Origin: Flavobacterium glycines
Lineage (GTDB): Bacteria > Bacteroidota > Bacteroidia > Flavobacteriales > Flavobacteriaceae
DNA length: 64,000 nt
NCBI RefSeq assembly: GCF_900100165.1
Contig: NZ_FNEO01000005.1
Coordinates: forward strand, 124,001-188,000
Reading direction: 5' to 3'
Of this stretch, positions 8,501-16,716 are shown in pieces (the stretch's first letter is position 1; every line of letters starts with the position of its first letter). The position numbers and the translations under genes are program-made. The notes under the pieces are model-generated. The model was not told where the DNA came from, did not search any database, and worked only from the letters and a program-made list of their open reading frames with translations.

Positions 8501-10237
8501 CACTGTCAAATCAAGAGGACCATTATGCTGAACTGTTAAAGTAAGTACCCCGCCAGACCAGCTTTTTGTAATAATACTCGCCTGATGGCTAGCTCTATCC
8601 TGATAAGAATAAGTTGGTTCGGTAGTGCTTCCATATATTTTGATGATATCTGTTTTCAACGTAGCATCATACTCATTATAATTGGTTAAATAGAAATTAA
8701 CTTTATTTGAAAATTCCTTAATTATTCCCGCTGTGTATTGTGAGTAAGTCAGCTCTACTTTTTCACAGGTATTGTATTTAAAAGGAATACTTCCAGTGGC
8801 AACTTGTCCAACTGTTTTATATGGATTATAAGTTACCCAGCCGTTTTCATGTCTTCCTACATATAAATCTCCTGTATATTGTTCAGGAAACAATGCATTT
8901 AACTCGGTTTGCTTAGAAGCTATGGTTGGCCATTTAGTAGTATAATTTGATTTATTTATCTGAACATTAAATGACTTCGCCTCAGTATCATCTAATTGAA
9001 ATACAGTTGGAATTGTTGGATATCGTCCTGTTTTCTTAAAGAAAGTCTTATTGTCTTTAAGATTTCCATCACCATCCATACGATAAAGCCCTTCGAACAA
9101 AGTTTCAGGAGTACTATAAATATCATCCGGAGTACCCGATTGAACATCATTAACAATTACAACCTTAGTTCGGTCAATAACTTCAGTTCTGGATGGAATA
9201 CGAACCGTTCCATCCAATATTTTACGAAAAATATCTACAGAAGTATTATCAAATTGAGGAAAAGTTTCCCAATTTCGACTTGTATAACCATTTGATGAAG
9301 CTATACGGTTTGTTTCACGGAAACACTGTGTCCATATAAGCTCCGGACCATCTATTACGGTTTGCCCTGTGAGCATCATGTGTTCAAAATGAGGCACAGC
9401 AGCAGTAGCCATTGTAAATCCTTCATTGACACCACTGGCATTTGTCCACCCTGTATCATCATAACGGATACCATAATTTCCACTATAGCCTGAAAGATAA
9501 GAACCCAAACAAATACTCTCCATATCAGACTGATAGGAAGTTTGAGTGTATTTTTCGGATAGTATATAGTTTTCAGTATAATCCCGACAAGCTTTGGCAA
9601 AAGCAGGATTACGTTTCATCATACCAATAGGATTTATAGAAGGACTCCATTGGTTTCCACACCAACTCACTGACAGATACCCTCCATACTGATTACTCAA
9701 TTTTAATAAATTGGCAAAGTGAGACATTCGAGTAGACCAGGATGGCGAAAGCGGATCGCTGGCATCATCATATCCCCAGAATTGTTCGGCATAATTAAAT
9801 CCTATAAAATTGGGGTATTCTTTATAAAACTCTTCATAAACCGAAAGGTCAAAATCTGAAAACTGAGAATAGCCACCACTAGAAGGCTGAATCATAGTCC
9901 ACATTCTATTTTGTGCACAAGTTCTCAGCCATGATTTAGCAATTTCATAGCCATATTCAGCAACTTTAAATTGACTAGTGGCTACATCATGACTAATCGA
10001 TAGCGAAATATTCATAACCACATAAGGACGAATATCAACAGGTATTAAATCAATAATTTTTTGAGGATCAGCATAATTCCATGTATCAATATGGATTAGC
10101 CACATGGGCTTATTGGGAGAAACAGGCCGTCTTAAAGGAGCATTTTGCTGAGCATAAATAGCATGCACAGACAAGAAAAAGAATATTAAAAAAATATTCG
10201 AAGCTAAGAGCTTATTAAAAAGTATTTTTTTTCTCAT
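4844..10237 (-). CDS. GH98 endo-xylanase-like giant enzyme with CBM, repeated lectin-like modules, TSP3 array and T9SS domain
   Basis: A 1797-residue secreted protein with a signal peptide ending near IYAQ (residue 30). Residues about 35-330 match a GH98 catalytic barrel; candidate catalytic residues are E151 (NYAEQFWG), D260/D261 (RYDDTGW) and E299 (DGPELIW). A GH98 C-terminal beta region runs to about 590. Residues 609-742 look like a CBM35/CBM6-type domain (EAEHFDY...IYFDNI). Two copies of a concanavalin-like module (about 745-957 and 1076-1297, both starting FTNDVATTSA and ending near MDDI.FS) flank an Ig-like domain. Residues about 1303-1565 hold eight TSP3 repeats, followed by a beta domain and the T9SS tail. 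GH98 has endo-beta-galactosidases and also a glucuronoarabinoxylan endo-xylanase from Bacteroides ovatus; the xylan locus favours the latter activity. In xus clusters this position is usually taken by a GH10. Confidence 0.85.
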   Translation of the reverse strand: MRKKILFNKLLASNIFLIFFFLSVHAIYAQQNAPLRRPVSPNKPMWLIHIDTWNYADPQKIIDLIPVDIRPYVVMNISLSISHDVATSQFKVAEYGYEIAKSWLRTCAQNRMWTMIQPSSGGYSQFSDFDLSVYEEFYKEYPNFIGFNYAEQFWGYDDASDPLSPSWSTRMSHFANLLKLSNQYGGYLSVSWCGNQWSPSINPIGMMKRNPAFAKACRDYTENYILSEKYTQTSYQSDMESICLGSYLSGYSGNYGIRYDDTGWTNASGVNEGFTMATAAVPHFEHMMLTGQTVIDGPELIWTQCFRETNRIASSNGYTSRNWETFPQFDNTSVDIFRKILDGTVRIPSRTEVIDRTKVVIVNDVQSGTPDDIYSTPETLFEGLYRMDGDGNLKDNKTFFKKTGRYPTIPTVFQLDDTEAKSFNVQINKSNYTTKWPTIASKQTELNALFPEQYTGDLYVGRHENGWVTYNPYKTVGQVATGSIPFKYNTCEKVELTYSQYTAGIIKEFSNKVNFYLTNYNEYDATLKTDIIKIYGSTTEPTYSYQDRASHQASIITKSWSGGVLTLTVQHNGPLDLTVNCSGTATGRLSTYTEAKLIEPSKPSVYIGPRQNEAEHFDYKNINSIITGGQNGSIRNYQGQGYLNFGTNAAASIKDVINALRKGTYQLKIRYTAPISSVTTIDLYVNGIKVATPIFNKTNDESSWLTISQNVELNEGDNEIKLEANAAGLATIYFDNITFSQNENNGVYNFTNDVATTSASLPAANLITVKSGSAGVISYKDVNNNTSNTFKAYSVGSTNGTAVADLDLFQTDAKDYSVTWKEYYSTSGAKKGVLLRATGENGSCPYAVGMKQGYMFIASNNSDGTITLMPYVAGTNSIIAKPTYTTTTLKVMPGQPAWFRASAIGNQLIFECSADGINWEGASQTTFQDAIYTSGGSELVWGLGANNFNWVMDDIKFSSSSTTISKLDIEGFTYVQGSGPSVSQVFSVSGSSLTGDITVEAPVNYELSLSTNGTYQSKLILPQTNGAVANTTIFVRMASGLSTGKKTGVISVRTTNAIDRQITLTGKVDQSPLFVKYDFTNDVATTSATTPAAINATIGVGNTATAGVVSYTDANNYTSNVIKPYGVGQKNATGVIDLNAFSKTATNYSVTWKQYIGSESTQYKTGFLLRGNTSKIGTTSTGYVQGIMEGYLLLVYNTGTDSQFRIYRSTSSGLTILINTTVSLDPIPNKPIWYRASASGSSSVALKIEYSTDGVNWTTAGSTTDGSSTYSAGATQIVWGLAVNSLDFYMDDIAFSGLDESATLETDDDNDGVPNNIDICPNTPIGQLVNTTGCAQSQLDDDGDGVKNNVDLCSNTPTGQSVNANGCAQSQLDDDNDGVKNNIDLCPNTPTGQLVNASGCAQSELDDDNDGVKNSVDLCPNTPTGQTVNATGCAQSQLDDDNDGVKDNVDLCPNTPTGQSVNASGCAVGQLDDDNDGVKNSVDVCPNTPTGQSVNATGCAQSQLDDDNDGVNNNIDVCPNTPTGQSVNASGCATGQLDDDGDGVKNSVDLCPNTPTGQSVDANGCIVLGSTNYSIEVVGESCPNKNNGQIVITASQALTYSATVNGVSKAFSNKILALTNLNPGTYDICIDASGTSAKQCYSVVIPASAAITAKTTSTAEKLMVEIQSGTAPYQVNVNGVLQFETNNSNFGVDVSNGDLLEVKTSKECEGTFAKSITLYDLVKAVPNPTDGPFDVYLPTNDSSVEIGIYTVTGTLISKSVYTIENGKVHLDLGKEAAGVYFVRIQSNPLETIKIIKK
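5541..6330 (-). repeat. Eight tandem 99-bp repeats encoding thrombospondin type 3 units
   Basis: Eight 33-residue units of the same type as those at 897-1381 (D-rich loop, C-P-N-T-P-T-G-Q, V-N-A-S-G-C). One unit has CSNTP instead of CPNTP. The three extra units compared with the GH30 gene show copy-number change between the two paralogous tails. Confidence 0.88.
6346..8003 (-). repeat. Intragenic duplication of a lectin-like module within GH98
   Basis: Two diverged modules of about 215 residues encoded at about 7364-8003 and 6346-7010. They share the start FTNDVATTSA, the pattern YSVTWK(E/Q)Y, W(F/Y)RASA, DG(I/V)NW and the end WGL...MDDI.FS. They resemble laminin-G/concanavalin-fold binding modules. 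The copies are too diverged for a recent event, unlike the sorting-domain duplication downstream. Confidence 0.7.
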
Positions 10238-10699
10238 TATTAAATTATCTCAAATTAAAAATTAAATCCACATAACTAAATAACCAATAACACAATACCA
10301 ACTAAGAAAACCTTCCTAACAAAGTATACATATAATCTCTACTTGTATATAATAAAAAACCTACACGAAAAAATTAAAACAATAAGTATCCACACTATTT
10401 GAGAAATCTGCAGGAACAAAAAGTTTTTGCATTCTACAAATTTCTAATAGCTAATTTTTTATATATAAAAGATTGGTTAAATAAAAAACTTTAAAAAAAC
10501 GGGAAGATTTTGATTTTAAAATTGAATTAGAAAATATTAAAACAAAAAAGAACTCATGTCTAATATTCTAATACAATTTTATAAAAACAATCGGATTGAA
10601 TAAAATTAAATTCCTCCAATCCGATGATTAAATTTGTGAGAGTGCTTTTATGTAAAACGCTCTCACAAAATATTTACAATACACTCAATTTATTTTGAA
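10238..10699. other. 462-bp gap between GH98 and the DUF1735-type lipoprotein, with two tandem hairpins
   Basis: No gene is seen. The right part, next to the lipoprotein stop, carries two inverted repeats described separately. The left 300 bp are very A/T rich and precede the GH98 start; they may contain a GH98 promoter, but no convincing TTG / TAnnTTTG pair or LacI-type palindrome was found there. Confidence 0.6.
10590..10669 (-). terminator. Tandem hairpins after the xus-like genes
   Basis: In the direction of transcription the first hairpin has arms TTTGTGAGAG and CTCTCACAAA (10660-10669 and 10633-10642 on the plus strand). The second has arms ATCGGATTG and CAATCCGAT (10590-10598 and 10617-10625). 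The second is followed on the minus strand by a short U-rich stretch (TGTTTTTAT), fitting a rho-independent or partial terminator. Such a site would lower expression of the giant enzymes relative to the SusCD genes. Confidence 0.6.
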
Positions 10700-11758
10700 T
10701 TATTGAGCAATAAAATTAAATGTTTCCTTAACAACGCCCCTGTTTCTCATTACCAGAGTATCTTTAGTTTGGGTTGTAATTCCTTTCCCTGGGTGATTTA
10801 TTGTGTAATCCAAATAAAGAACATCTCTATCTACATTACCAAAGCTGTTTTTCTCTCCTTTTTTCACAAACTTACCAGTTCCTGTAGCTGTAAAAGTAGC
10901 AGGATCAGATGAAACTATAACACAATTTCCATTATCATCAAAAGTAATATCAAGAGTACAAGTATAACTAGCTCCACCAGCATCTTTTAATGCTACAGGA
11001 AATTTCAATAGTTTGAGAGAACCCGTTGTTAATTGAACCAACCATGTAGCAACATTTGATGTCGCTGCGTCATAAGTTTGTACATCAACAGGATGTCTAA
11101 CAATGGTTGTGTTCAAATTTCCAGTAAAAACATCCTTACCTCTTCTTAAATAATAACCATGCCAAGGGTTTATATATTTCACTGCATATAATACATAATC
11201 TTTTGAAAGAACATCCCATTTAAGAGTATTTAACCTTCTTGGTTGTGTACCCGCAATAACTGGTTTACCATGCAAAATAGTATCAGCATTGACAACCGTT
11301 GTCATTAATAAAGGAATTACATAATTATTTTGTAAAGACAAAGGATCATTGAAAAAAGCATCTGTAAGTTGAACTTCAACACCACCGGAAATTTGACCTT
11401 TATTAATTACAATTTGATTTGAAGCCAAAGTATAATAATTATGAGGCATCGGACGTATAGCTCTCAAAGGTGAAGTACCTGCAAAATTGAATCGATTAGG
11501 AATTGTATCTGCAACAACAAAATCGATAACCACATCTTTTTTATTCTCATAAACCCCTGACAAAGTAGCCATAATTTTGCATTTGTGTTCAAGATCTAAA
11601 CTATTATCAAAAATATCCTCCCCTAAGGTAATAGTTCTAACTGGGTATTGATAGGGAAAATAAACAGCTGAATAATCATAATCTGGAAATGAAATTGGAT
11701 CATTTTCACATCCAGTTATTGATATTAAAATCAATAAAAATAAAATTAGTTTTTTCAT
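10700..11758 (-). CDS. DUF1735-type surface glycan-binding lipoprotein (XusE position)
   Basis: A 352-residue protein with lipobox ITGC at residues 14-17 followed by acidic ENDP, as in surface lipoproteins. The N-terminal half (YSAVYFPYQYPVRTITLGED...) matches the DUF1735/BT_3987-type beta domain; the C-terminal half (LYLDYTINHPGKG...KDTLVMRNRG) resembles the DUF4361/DUF5627-type domain found with it. It follows two SusC/SusD pairs with short gaps, which is the place of XusE in the xylan utilisation clusters of Prevotella and Bacteroides. A xylan-binding role at the cell surface is therefore inferred; no enzymatic motif is visible. Confidence 0.8.
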   Translation of the reverse strand: MKKLILFLLILISITGCENDPISFPDYDYSAVYFPYQYPVRTITLGEDIFDNSLDLEHKCKIMATLSGVYENKKDVVIDFVVADTIPNRFNFAGTSPLRAIRPMPHNYYTLASNQIVINKGQISGGVEVQLTDAFFNDPLSLQNNYVIPLLMTTVVNADTILHGKPVIAGTQPRRLNTLKWDVLSKDYVLYAVKYINPWHGYYLRRGKDVFTGNLNTTIVRHPVDVQTYDAATSNVATWLVQLTTGSLKLLKFPVALKDAGGASYTCTLDITFDDNGNCVIVSSDPATFTATGTGKFVKKGEKNSFGNVDRDVLYLDYTINHPGKGITTQTKDTLVMRNRGVVKETFNFIAQ

Positions 11759-11783
11759 ATTTTTTTATCATTAAGGTCTATTA

Positions 11784-13589
11784 CTAATTATTCCAACCAT
11801 CATTTTGTACTAAGTTAGAGAATTTTCTTGTTTCACTATAAGGGATAGGTCCAAAGTACATATGATCTGCAAATATTCTATTTTCAACGTTTACAGGAGC
11901 ACCATATACAGGACTTGCAGATGTACCTGAAACTATAATTCCTTTAGCTGGAGTATTTAATTCCGAAAGAGCAACTTTCCAACGACGTAAATCCCAAAAA
12001 CGGAATCCTTCAAAACATAATTCTAAACGTCGTTCGTTGCGAATTAACGCCCGCATAGCCACTTTATCTGATTTAATGGATTCTAAATAAGGATCTGTTG
12101 TTATCCCTAAAGCTCTTTTACGAATTGCTTTAATTATATCATAAGCTGTATAACCGTATCCTTTGGGATCCGAAATGGATCCCCAGGCTTCATTAGCTGC
12201 TTCAGCATAGTTAAGATATATCTCCGTATAACGAATTCGAGGTTTGTAATGCATTTGTGTATTTCTTCCAGAAGGATTATAATTCACATCCTGTCTCAAT
12301 AGTTTTTTCATATAGTAACCTGTTCTAGTAGAAGTTGGCAATACATTTACAGCATCATTTCCTGTAGTCATATTAATTGCTGCATTAGTTACACCTGCTG
12401 TATTACCATGATATAAAATAAATTCTTTTAGACGTGGATCACGATTAGCATAAGGATTTGTTTGAATATAAACTGTAGAAGAATGTGTTATAGGATAGCC
12501 ATTTTTATCCGGAAAAGCATCAACTAAATTTTGAGTTGGGTTAATATTTCCACTTCCAAACAATGTTGGAGGAAAATTAGCTGCCTCTAAAGTATTATCA
12601 TTAGATGTACCTGCTCTCCAAAGACTTTCTGGTGAATTAGCTCCTGCAGTTAACGCACTAATCTCAGCAGTATTTCTATACCAGGCTACCCCACTGTTAA
12701 AAGTTGAAGGTAATCCAGCAAGCCCTCCTTTAAGAGCAATTATTTCTGCAGCATATTGAGCAGCATCTTCCCAAGTTCCATTGGAACCATTAGCTGAACC
12801 ATCAGCAAAAGCCGGACTAGCTGCTAATAAAGCTACTTGAGAACGAATAGCTTTAGCAATTCTTCCACTCATTAGTCCTAAGAATTTTACTCCCATAGCA
12901 CGATTAAAAATGGCTGTAGTCATTCCTGTTGTATTGTATCTTGCTGGAATATTTGCTGTATTAGTAACATCAACATAATCTAAAGGCAAAAGATTAATTG
13001 CATTATTGATATCACTGTAAACTTGAGCTGTACAGGTATTAAAAGTCTCTCTTGGTACATTAAAATTTGAATTTAAATTTAACTCCGTCAAATAAATTGG
13101 TACACCAAGTAACTTACCATTAACCCAACCTGCATGAGACTGTAACAAATTATACATAAAAAGTGCCCGAAGCCCATATGCTTCTCCTTTAATTCTGTTT
13201 TTAAACAAATTATCAACCAATGGATCCTCTGCAAATGTCATCTTTTCTACTTCAGATAGTACTATATTCATATATTGAATTCCTGAGTAACAGGAACTCC
13301 AACGATCTGCTGCATTATTCGACGCACTCCATTGTCCGGTTGCTAACCTTAAAAAACCATTTGTTGTAACATTGGTAACGGCATCATCAGTAGCCACTTC
13401 ACTAAAAGACCAACCATTAGTAGGAATCCTAGTATAACCTTGTGTTAATAATCCCAATCCAAAATTAGGATCTGCATATGTAGTATTCTTATCACGTAGA
13501 TTTTCCTGAGCAGGATCGATAAGATCTGTACAGCCCACAAATAACATGGATACAACTAATATTGTAAATATGTTTCTATTTTTTATCAT
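11784..13589 (-). CDS. SusD/RagB-family outer membrane lipoprotein (XusD-like, second pair)
   Basis: A 601-residue SusD-family protein with lipobox FVGC and TDLID after it. It shows the usual family features: a TPR-like helical N-terminal half and the SusD C-terminal signature (RLELCFEGFRFWDLRRWK at about residues 529-546, LNYAEAANEAWG before it). SusD proteins form the lid on the SusC barrel and bind the oligosaccharide. It lies 17 nt downstream of the SusC at 13607-16684 and 25 nt upstream of the DUF1735-type gene, so the three are one transcription unit. The likely substrate is xylan oligosaccharide, from context. Confidence 0.93.
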   Translation of the reverse strand: MIKNRNIFTILVVSMLFVGCTDLIDPAQENLRDKNTTYADPNFGLGLLTQGYTRIPTNGWSFSEVATDDAVTNVTTNGFLRLATGQWSASNNAADRWSSCYSGIQYMNIVLSEVEKMTFAEDPLVDNLFKNRIKGEAYGLRALFMYNLLQSHAGWVNGKLLGVPIYLTELNLNSNFNVPRETFNTCTAQVYSDINNAINLLPLDYVDVTNTANIPARYNTTGMTTAIFNRAMGVKFLGLMSGRIAKAIRSQVALLAASPAFADGSANGSNGTWEDAAQYAAEIIALKGGLAGLPSTFNSGVAWYRNTAEISALTAGANSPESLWRAGTSNDNTLEAANFPPTLFGSGNINPTQNLVDAFPDKNGYPITHSSTVYIQTNPYANRDPRLKEFILYHGNTAGVTNAAINMTTGNDAVNVLPTSTRTGYYMKKLLRQDVNYNPSGRNTQMHYKPRIRYTEIYLNYAEAANEAWGSISDPKGYGYTAYDIIKAIRKRALGITTDPYLESIKSDKVAMRALIRNERRLELCFEGFRFWDLRRWKVALSELNTPAKGIIVSGTSASPVYGAPVNVENRIFADHMYFGPIPYSETRKFSNLVQNDGWNN

Positions 13590-13606
13590 TATTCTAAATT
13601 TTAAAA

Positions 13607-16600
13607 TTAAAATGCTGCTGTTAAACCTAAACTATAATATCTCGTTTGTGGAGCACTGCCAATATTTGTTTCCATATAATTTCTTTCTTTTGAAATCAAC
13701 AACAAATCACTACCATTTACATAAATCCCTAAATTACTAACGAATGTCTTGGCTAACCATGTTTTAGGAAAATCATACGATAACTGAACTCTGGATAAAT
13801 TAATTCTATCGTTTTTATACAACCAAAAGTCTGAATTACGGAAATTATTATCACCATTATTACCTGTTGACAAACTTGGATAGGTAGCAGTTTCAGCAGT
13901 TTCAGGAGTCCAACGATTACGCATTGCTGCAGAATACTTGGCATTATTTCCGGTTGCCCAATAATACGAACTGTTTTTGAAAGCATAAGATCCACTTGTA
14001 CTATTTGCTAATACGAATAATGAAAAATTATTCCATTTAGCTGTTACATTAAGTCCTAAAGTTAACGGAGAACCTGAGTAACCACCTCTTCCCAAATATA
14101 CCTGATCATTATTGTCTACGATTCCATCATTATTAACATCAACATATTTAATAGAACCTGGCTTAATTGCTCCAAATGACTGTGGTGCAGGTGCTCCTGG
14201 TTCTTTATTAGCCATAGCTGTTATATCAGCTGCCGTGAAAAAGCCATTACTTTTTAATCCCCAAAGTGCATCAATTGGTTTTCCCTGACGGTATTGATAA
14301 TTATCTTCATAAAGAACATCATTTCTGGTTGAGGCTTTTGTATCATAATAAGTAGCTACAAATCCAACATTTAAATTTAAATTTTGAATTTTCTTGTTAT
14401 ATGAAATACCAAGATCAAATCCCTTACGCTCATCTCCATTATAATTAGTATAAGGAACAAACGATGAAGGAGATGGAAATTGTACTGATAAGAAATTTGG
14501 ATAAGCATTCACATTTTGAAGAGGGATACCAATCAATTTATTATAAAAATAGGAAGCATTAATTTGAAACATATTTTTAAATAAACTAGTCTCCAATCCT
14601 ACACTATAATCCTTTCTTTGTTCAAAACCCAAACCATAATTTTCTCCACGGATAATATCAGTTGTTCTAAGTTGACGCCCTTCCTGCCATGAAAAATATG
14701 CCCCATTACTAGTACTATAAATACTTCTGAATAAATTGTATCCTGTATTAGGATCATAATCTAAATCCGTATTTAAAATTCCGGCACTTGCGGTTAATTT
14801 CAAATCATCAATAAAACTGGAGTTTTGTAAAAATTTCTCATTACTAATTCTCCATCCTACAGAAACTGTTGGTGAGAAAGCTTCACGGTTTCCTTTAGCA
14901 AATCTCGATGAGTGTACTTGGTTTTGAGTATAGTCTAAATAATATTTATTTTTGTAATTATAATTAAACTGGAAACCTAAGTTTGCATTAGCTACTGCAT
15001 GATACACCTCAGATTCAGCCAGTGTATAACCATGAGCCACCAAAAGTGTTGAAAAATTATGTACCTTATTCAAATCGAACTTATACTTGAATACTCCCGA
15101 AAAAAACTTTGTTTGACGTTGATAAGCATCATACAATGAACGGACATTACTTTTGGTATCAGTACCCTGTTTTGTCAACATTGAAATATAATCACCATCG
15201 GCATCAGTTGACCAACCAGAAACTGGATCTGCTAAAGTGCCCGTAATATAAACTGCGTAGGAATTATCATTAATATTTTGACTGTATGATGTATTATAAT
15301 CAATACCAAACTGTGTATCAAAAGTTAAACCTTTTAAAACTCTATCTAAATTAAAATTTAATGAAGCATCAAATTGGTATTTACGAGTGGTTGCTTTGTT
15401 TATTCCTCTTGTATACACATCGGCAATTGGGTTAGTTAATTGCGTTGAAATTCCTCCCAATAAGTATTTACCATCAATAATATGCAATGCACTTCCTAAA
15501 TAACCCAGTGTTGTTGCATTTGGATTTCTTAAATAACTTATCGGTATCAAAGGAGTAATAAGATTAGGTCTAAAAGTAGCTGCATTACCCCAATAATTAC
15601 CCTGTGCAGAATTCCTATCATAAAAAGTAACACTAGTGTTGATTTTACTAGTAATCATACTACTTAACTTAATATCCAGATTTCCTCTAATATTAAAACG
15701 GTTTTCTCCTTCTTTTTTTCCATTTCCGAAATTAAGCAAAGATGTAGTATTATAATTCCCCACATTCACATAAAATTGTGCCATATCGTTACCTCCAGTA
15801 TACTCTGTAACTACCTCCGAACGGGTAGCATATTTTTTTAAATAATCTGAAGAATAAAAATCAACATTAGGATAACGATAAGGATTAATACCTGATGCAG
15901 AATTAGTAATTTCCTCATTAGTATATAATGCAGGTAATCCATCATTAGCACGAGCCTCATTGAATAAAGTCATGTATTCTGAAGAATTTAGATATTCTGC
16001 ATAACGTTTAGGAACCATAATTCCAGTATTCAATCTAACATCAAATCTGTTCTTTTTTTCAAGACCTCTTTTGGTTGTTATTGAAACTACTCCTTTGGCA
16101 GCACGACTACCATACAAGGCAACTGCAGCAGCACTTTTCAAAACCGTAATTTGGTCTATCTCCGATGGCATTACATTAAATTCATCACGTGGTATCCCAT
16201 CTACTAAGACTAATTTTGAATTCATTCCCCAAATACTTCCATGATAACCTGGAATATAACTCCCTAAGTTATCTAAACTATAAGTGGTATAATTACTAGC
16301 TAAATTATCAACTATATTGATACTTGAAACTCCTCCAAGTATTTCTGATTTATCCACCTTATTAAAAGCAACCTGAACCATATTTGCATTAGTTGATTCT
16401 AACACTATGGTTTTTAAATCAGATTTAGCCTCAACTGAGACTGCTTTATATCCAGTTGCATTTATTATCAAAGGGGTGTTTTTGCCAACGGATAAAGCAA
16501 ATTCTCCACGATCATTTGCCACACTAGTCTGATTATTATCTCCAATAATTATAGCTCCGGAAATATGCTTACCTTTATTATCAAGCACTACTCCTGAAAC

Positions 16601-16684
16601 CAGTATTTTGCTATTTTGTGCACTCATTTTCAAAGTAAAAAGAGTGTGTATTGCGCATATAAAAACTATTTTGATATACTTCAT
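13607..16684 (-). CDS. SusC-family TonB-dependent transporter (XusC-like, second pair)
   Basis: A 1025-residue outer membrane barrel protein. A signal peptide (to about residue 22) is followed by a carboxypeptidase-regulatory-like domain (SGVVLDNKGKHISGA...), a TonB plug (LVLVDGIPRDEFN, ALYGSRAAKGVVSITTKRG) and a 22-strand barrel ending in the aromatic F typical of outer membrane proteins (GLTAAF). It pairs with the SusD immediately downstream. Its plug start (VQVAFNKVDKSEILGGVS) differs from the classical VVVVGFG motif of the first SusC, so the two transporters are of different subtypes and were probably not produced by local duplication. Confidence 0.94.
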   Translation of the reverse strand: MKYIKIVFICAIHTLFTLKMSAQNSKILVSGVVLDNKGKHISGAIIIGDNNQTSVANDRGEFALSVGKNTPLIINATGYKAVSVEAKSDLKTIVLESTNANMVQVAFNKVDKSEILGGVSSINIVDNLASNYTTYSLDNLGSYIPGYHGSIWGMNSKLVLVDGIPRDEFNVMPSEIDQITVLKSAAAVALYGSRAAKGVVSITTKRGLEKKNRFDVRLNTGIMVPKRYAEYLNSSEYMTLFNEARANDGLPALYTNEEITNSASGINPYRYPNVDFYSSDYLKKYATRSEVVTEYTGGNDMAQFYVNVGNYNTTSLLNFGNGKKEGENRFNIRGNLDIKLSSMITSKINTSVTFYDRNSAQGNYWGNAATFRPNLITPLIPISYLRNPNATTLGYLGSALHIIDGKYLLGGISTQLTNPIADVYTRGINKATTRKYQFDASLNFNLDRVLKGLTFDTQFGIDYNTSYSQNINDNSYAVYITGTLADPVSGWSTDADGDYISMLTKQGTDTKSNVRSLYDAYQRQTKFFSGVFKYKFDLNKVHNFSTLLVAHGYTLAESEVYHAVANANLGFQFNYNYKNKYYLDYTQNQVHSSRFAKGNREAFSPTVSVGWRISNEKFLQNSSFIDDLKLTASAGILNTDLDYDPNTGYNLFRSIYSTSNGAYFSWQEGRQLRTTDIIRGENYGLGFEQRKDYSVGLETSLFKNMFQINASYFYNKLIGIPLQNVNAYPNFLSVQFPSPSSFVPYTNYNGDERKGFDLGISYNKKIQNLNLNVGFVATYYDTKASTRNDVLYEDNYQYRQGKPIDALWGLKSNGFFTAADITAMANKEPGAPAPQSFGAIKPGSIKYVDVNNDGIVDNNDQVYLGRGGYSGSPLTLGLNVTAKWNNFSLFVLANSTSGSYAFKNSSYYWATGNNAKYSAAMRNRWTPETAETATYPSLSTGNNGDNNFRNSDFWLYKNDRINLSRVQLSYDFPKTWLAKTFVSNLGIYVNGSDLLLISKERNYMETNIGSAPQTRYYSLGLTAAF

Positions 16685-16716
16685 TATTTCTTAATTTTTC
16701 GATTATATATTTGCAA

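Noticed and set aside
8996..9630. Open frames of 62-99 codons on both strands inside GH98
   Set aside because: They overlap a long gene with clear domain matches and have no recognisable protein features of their own.
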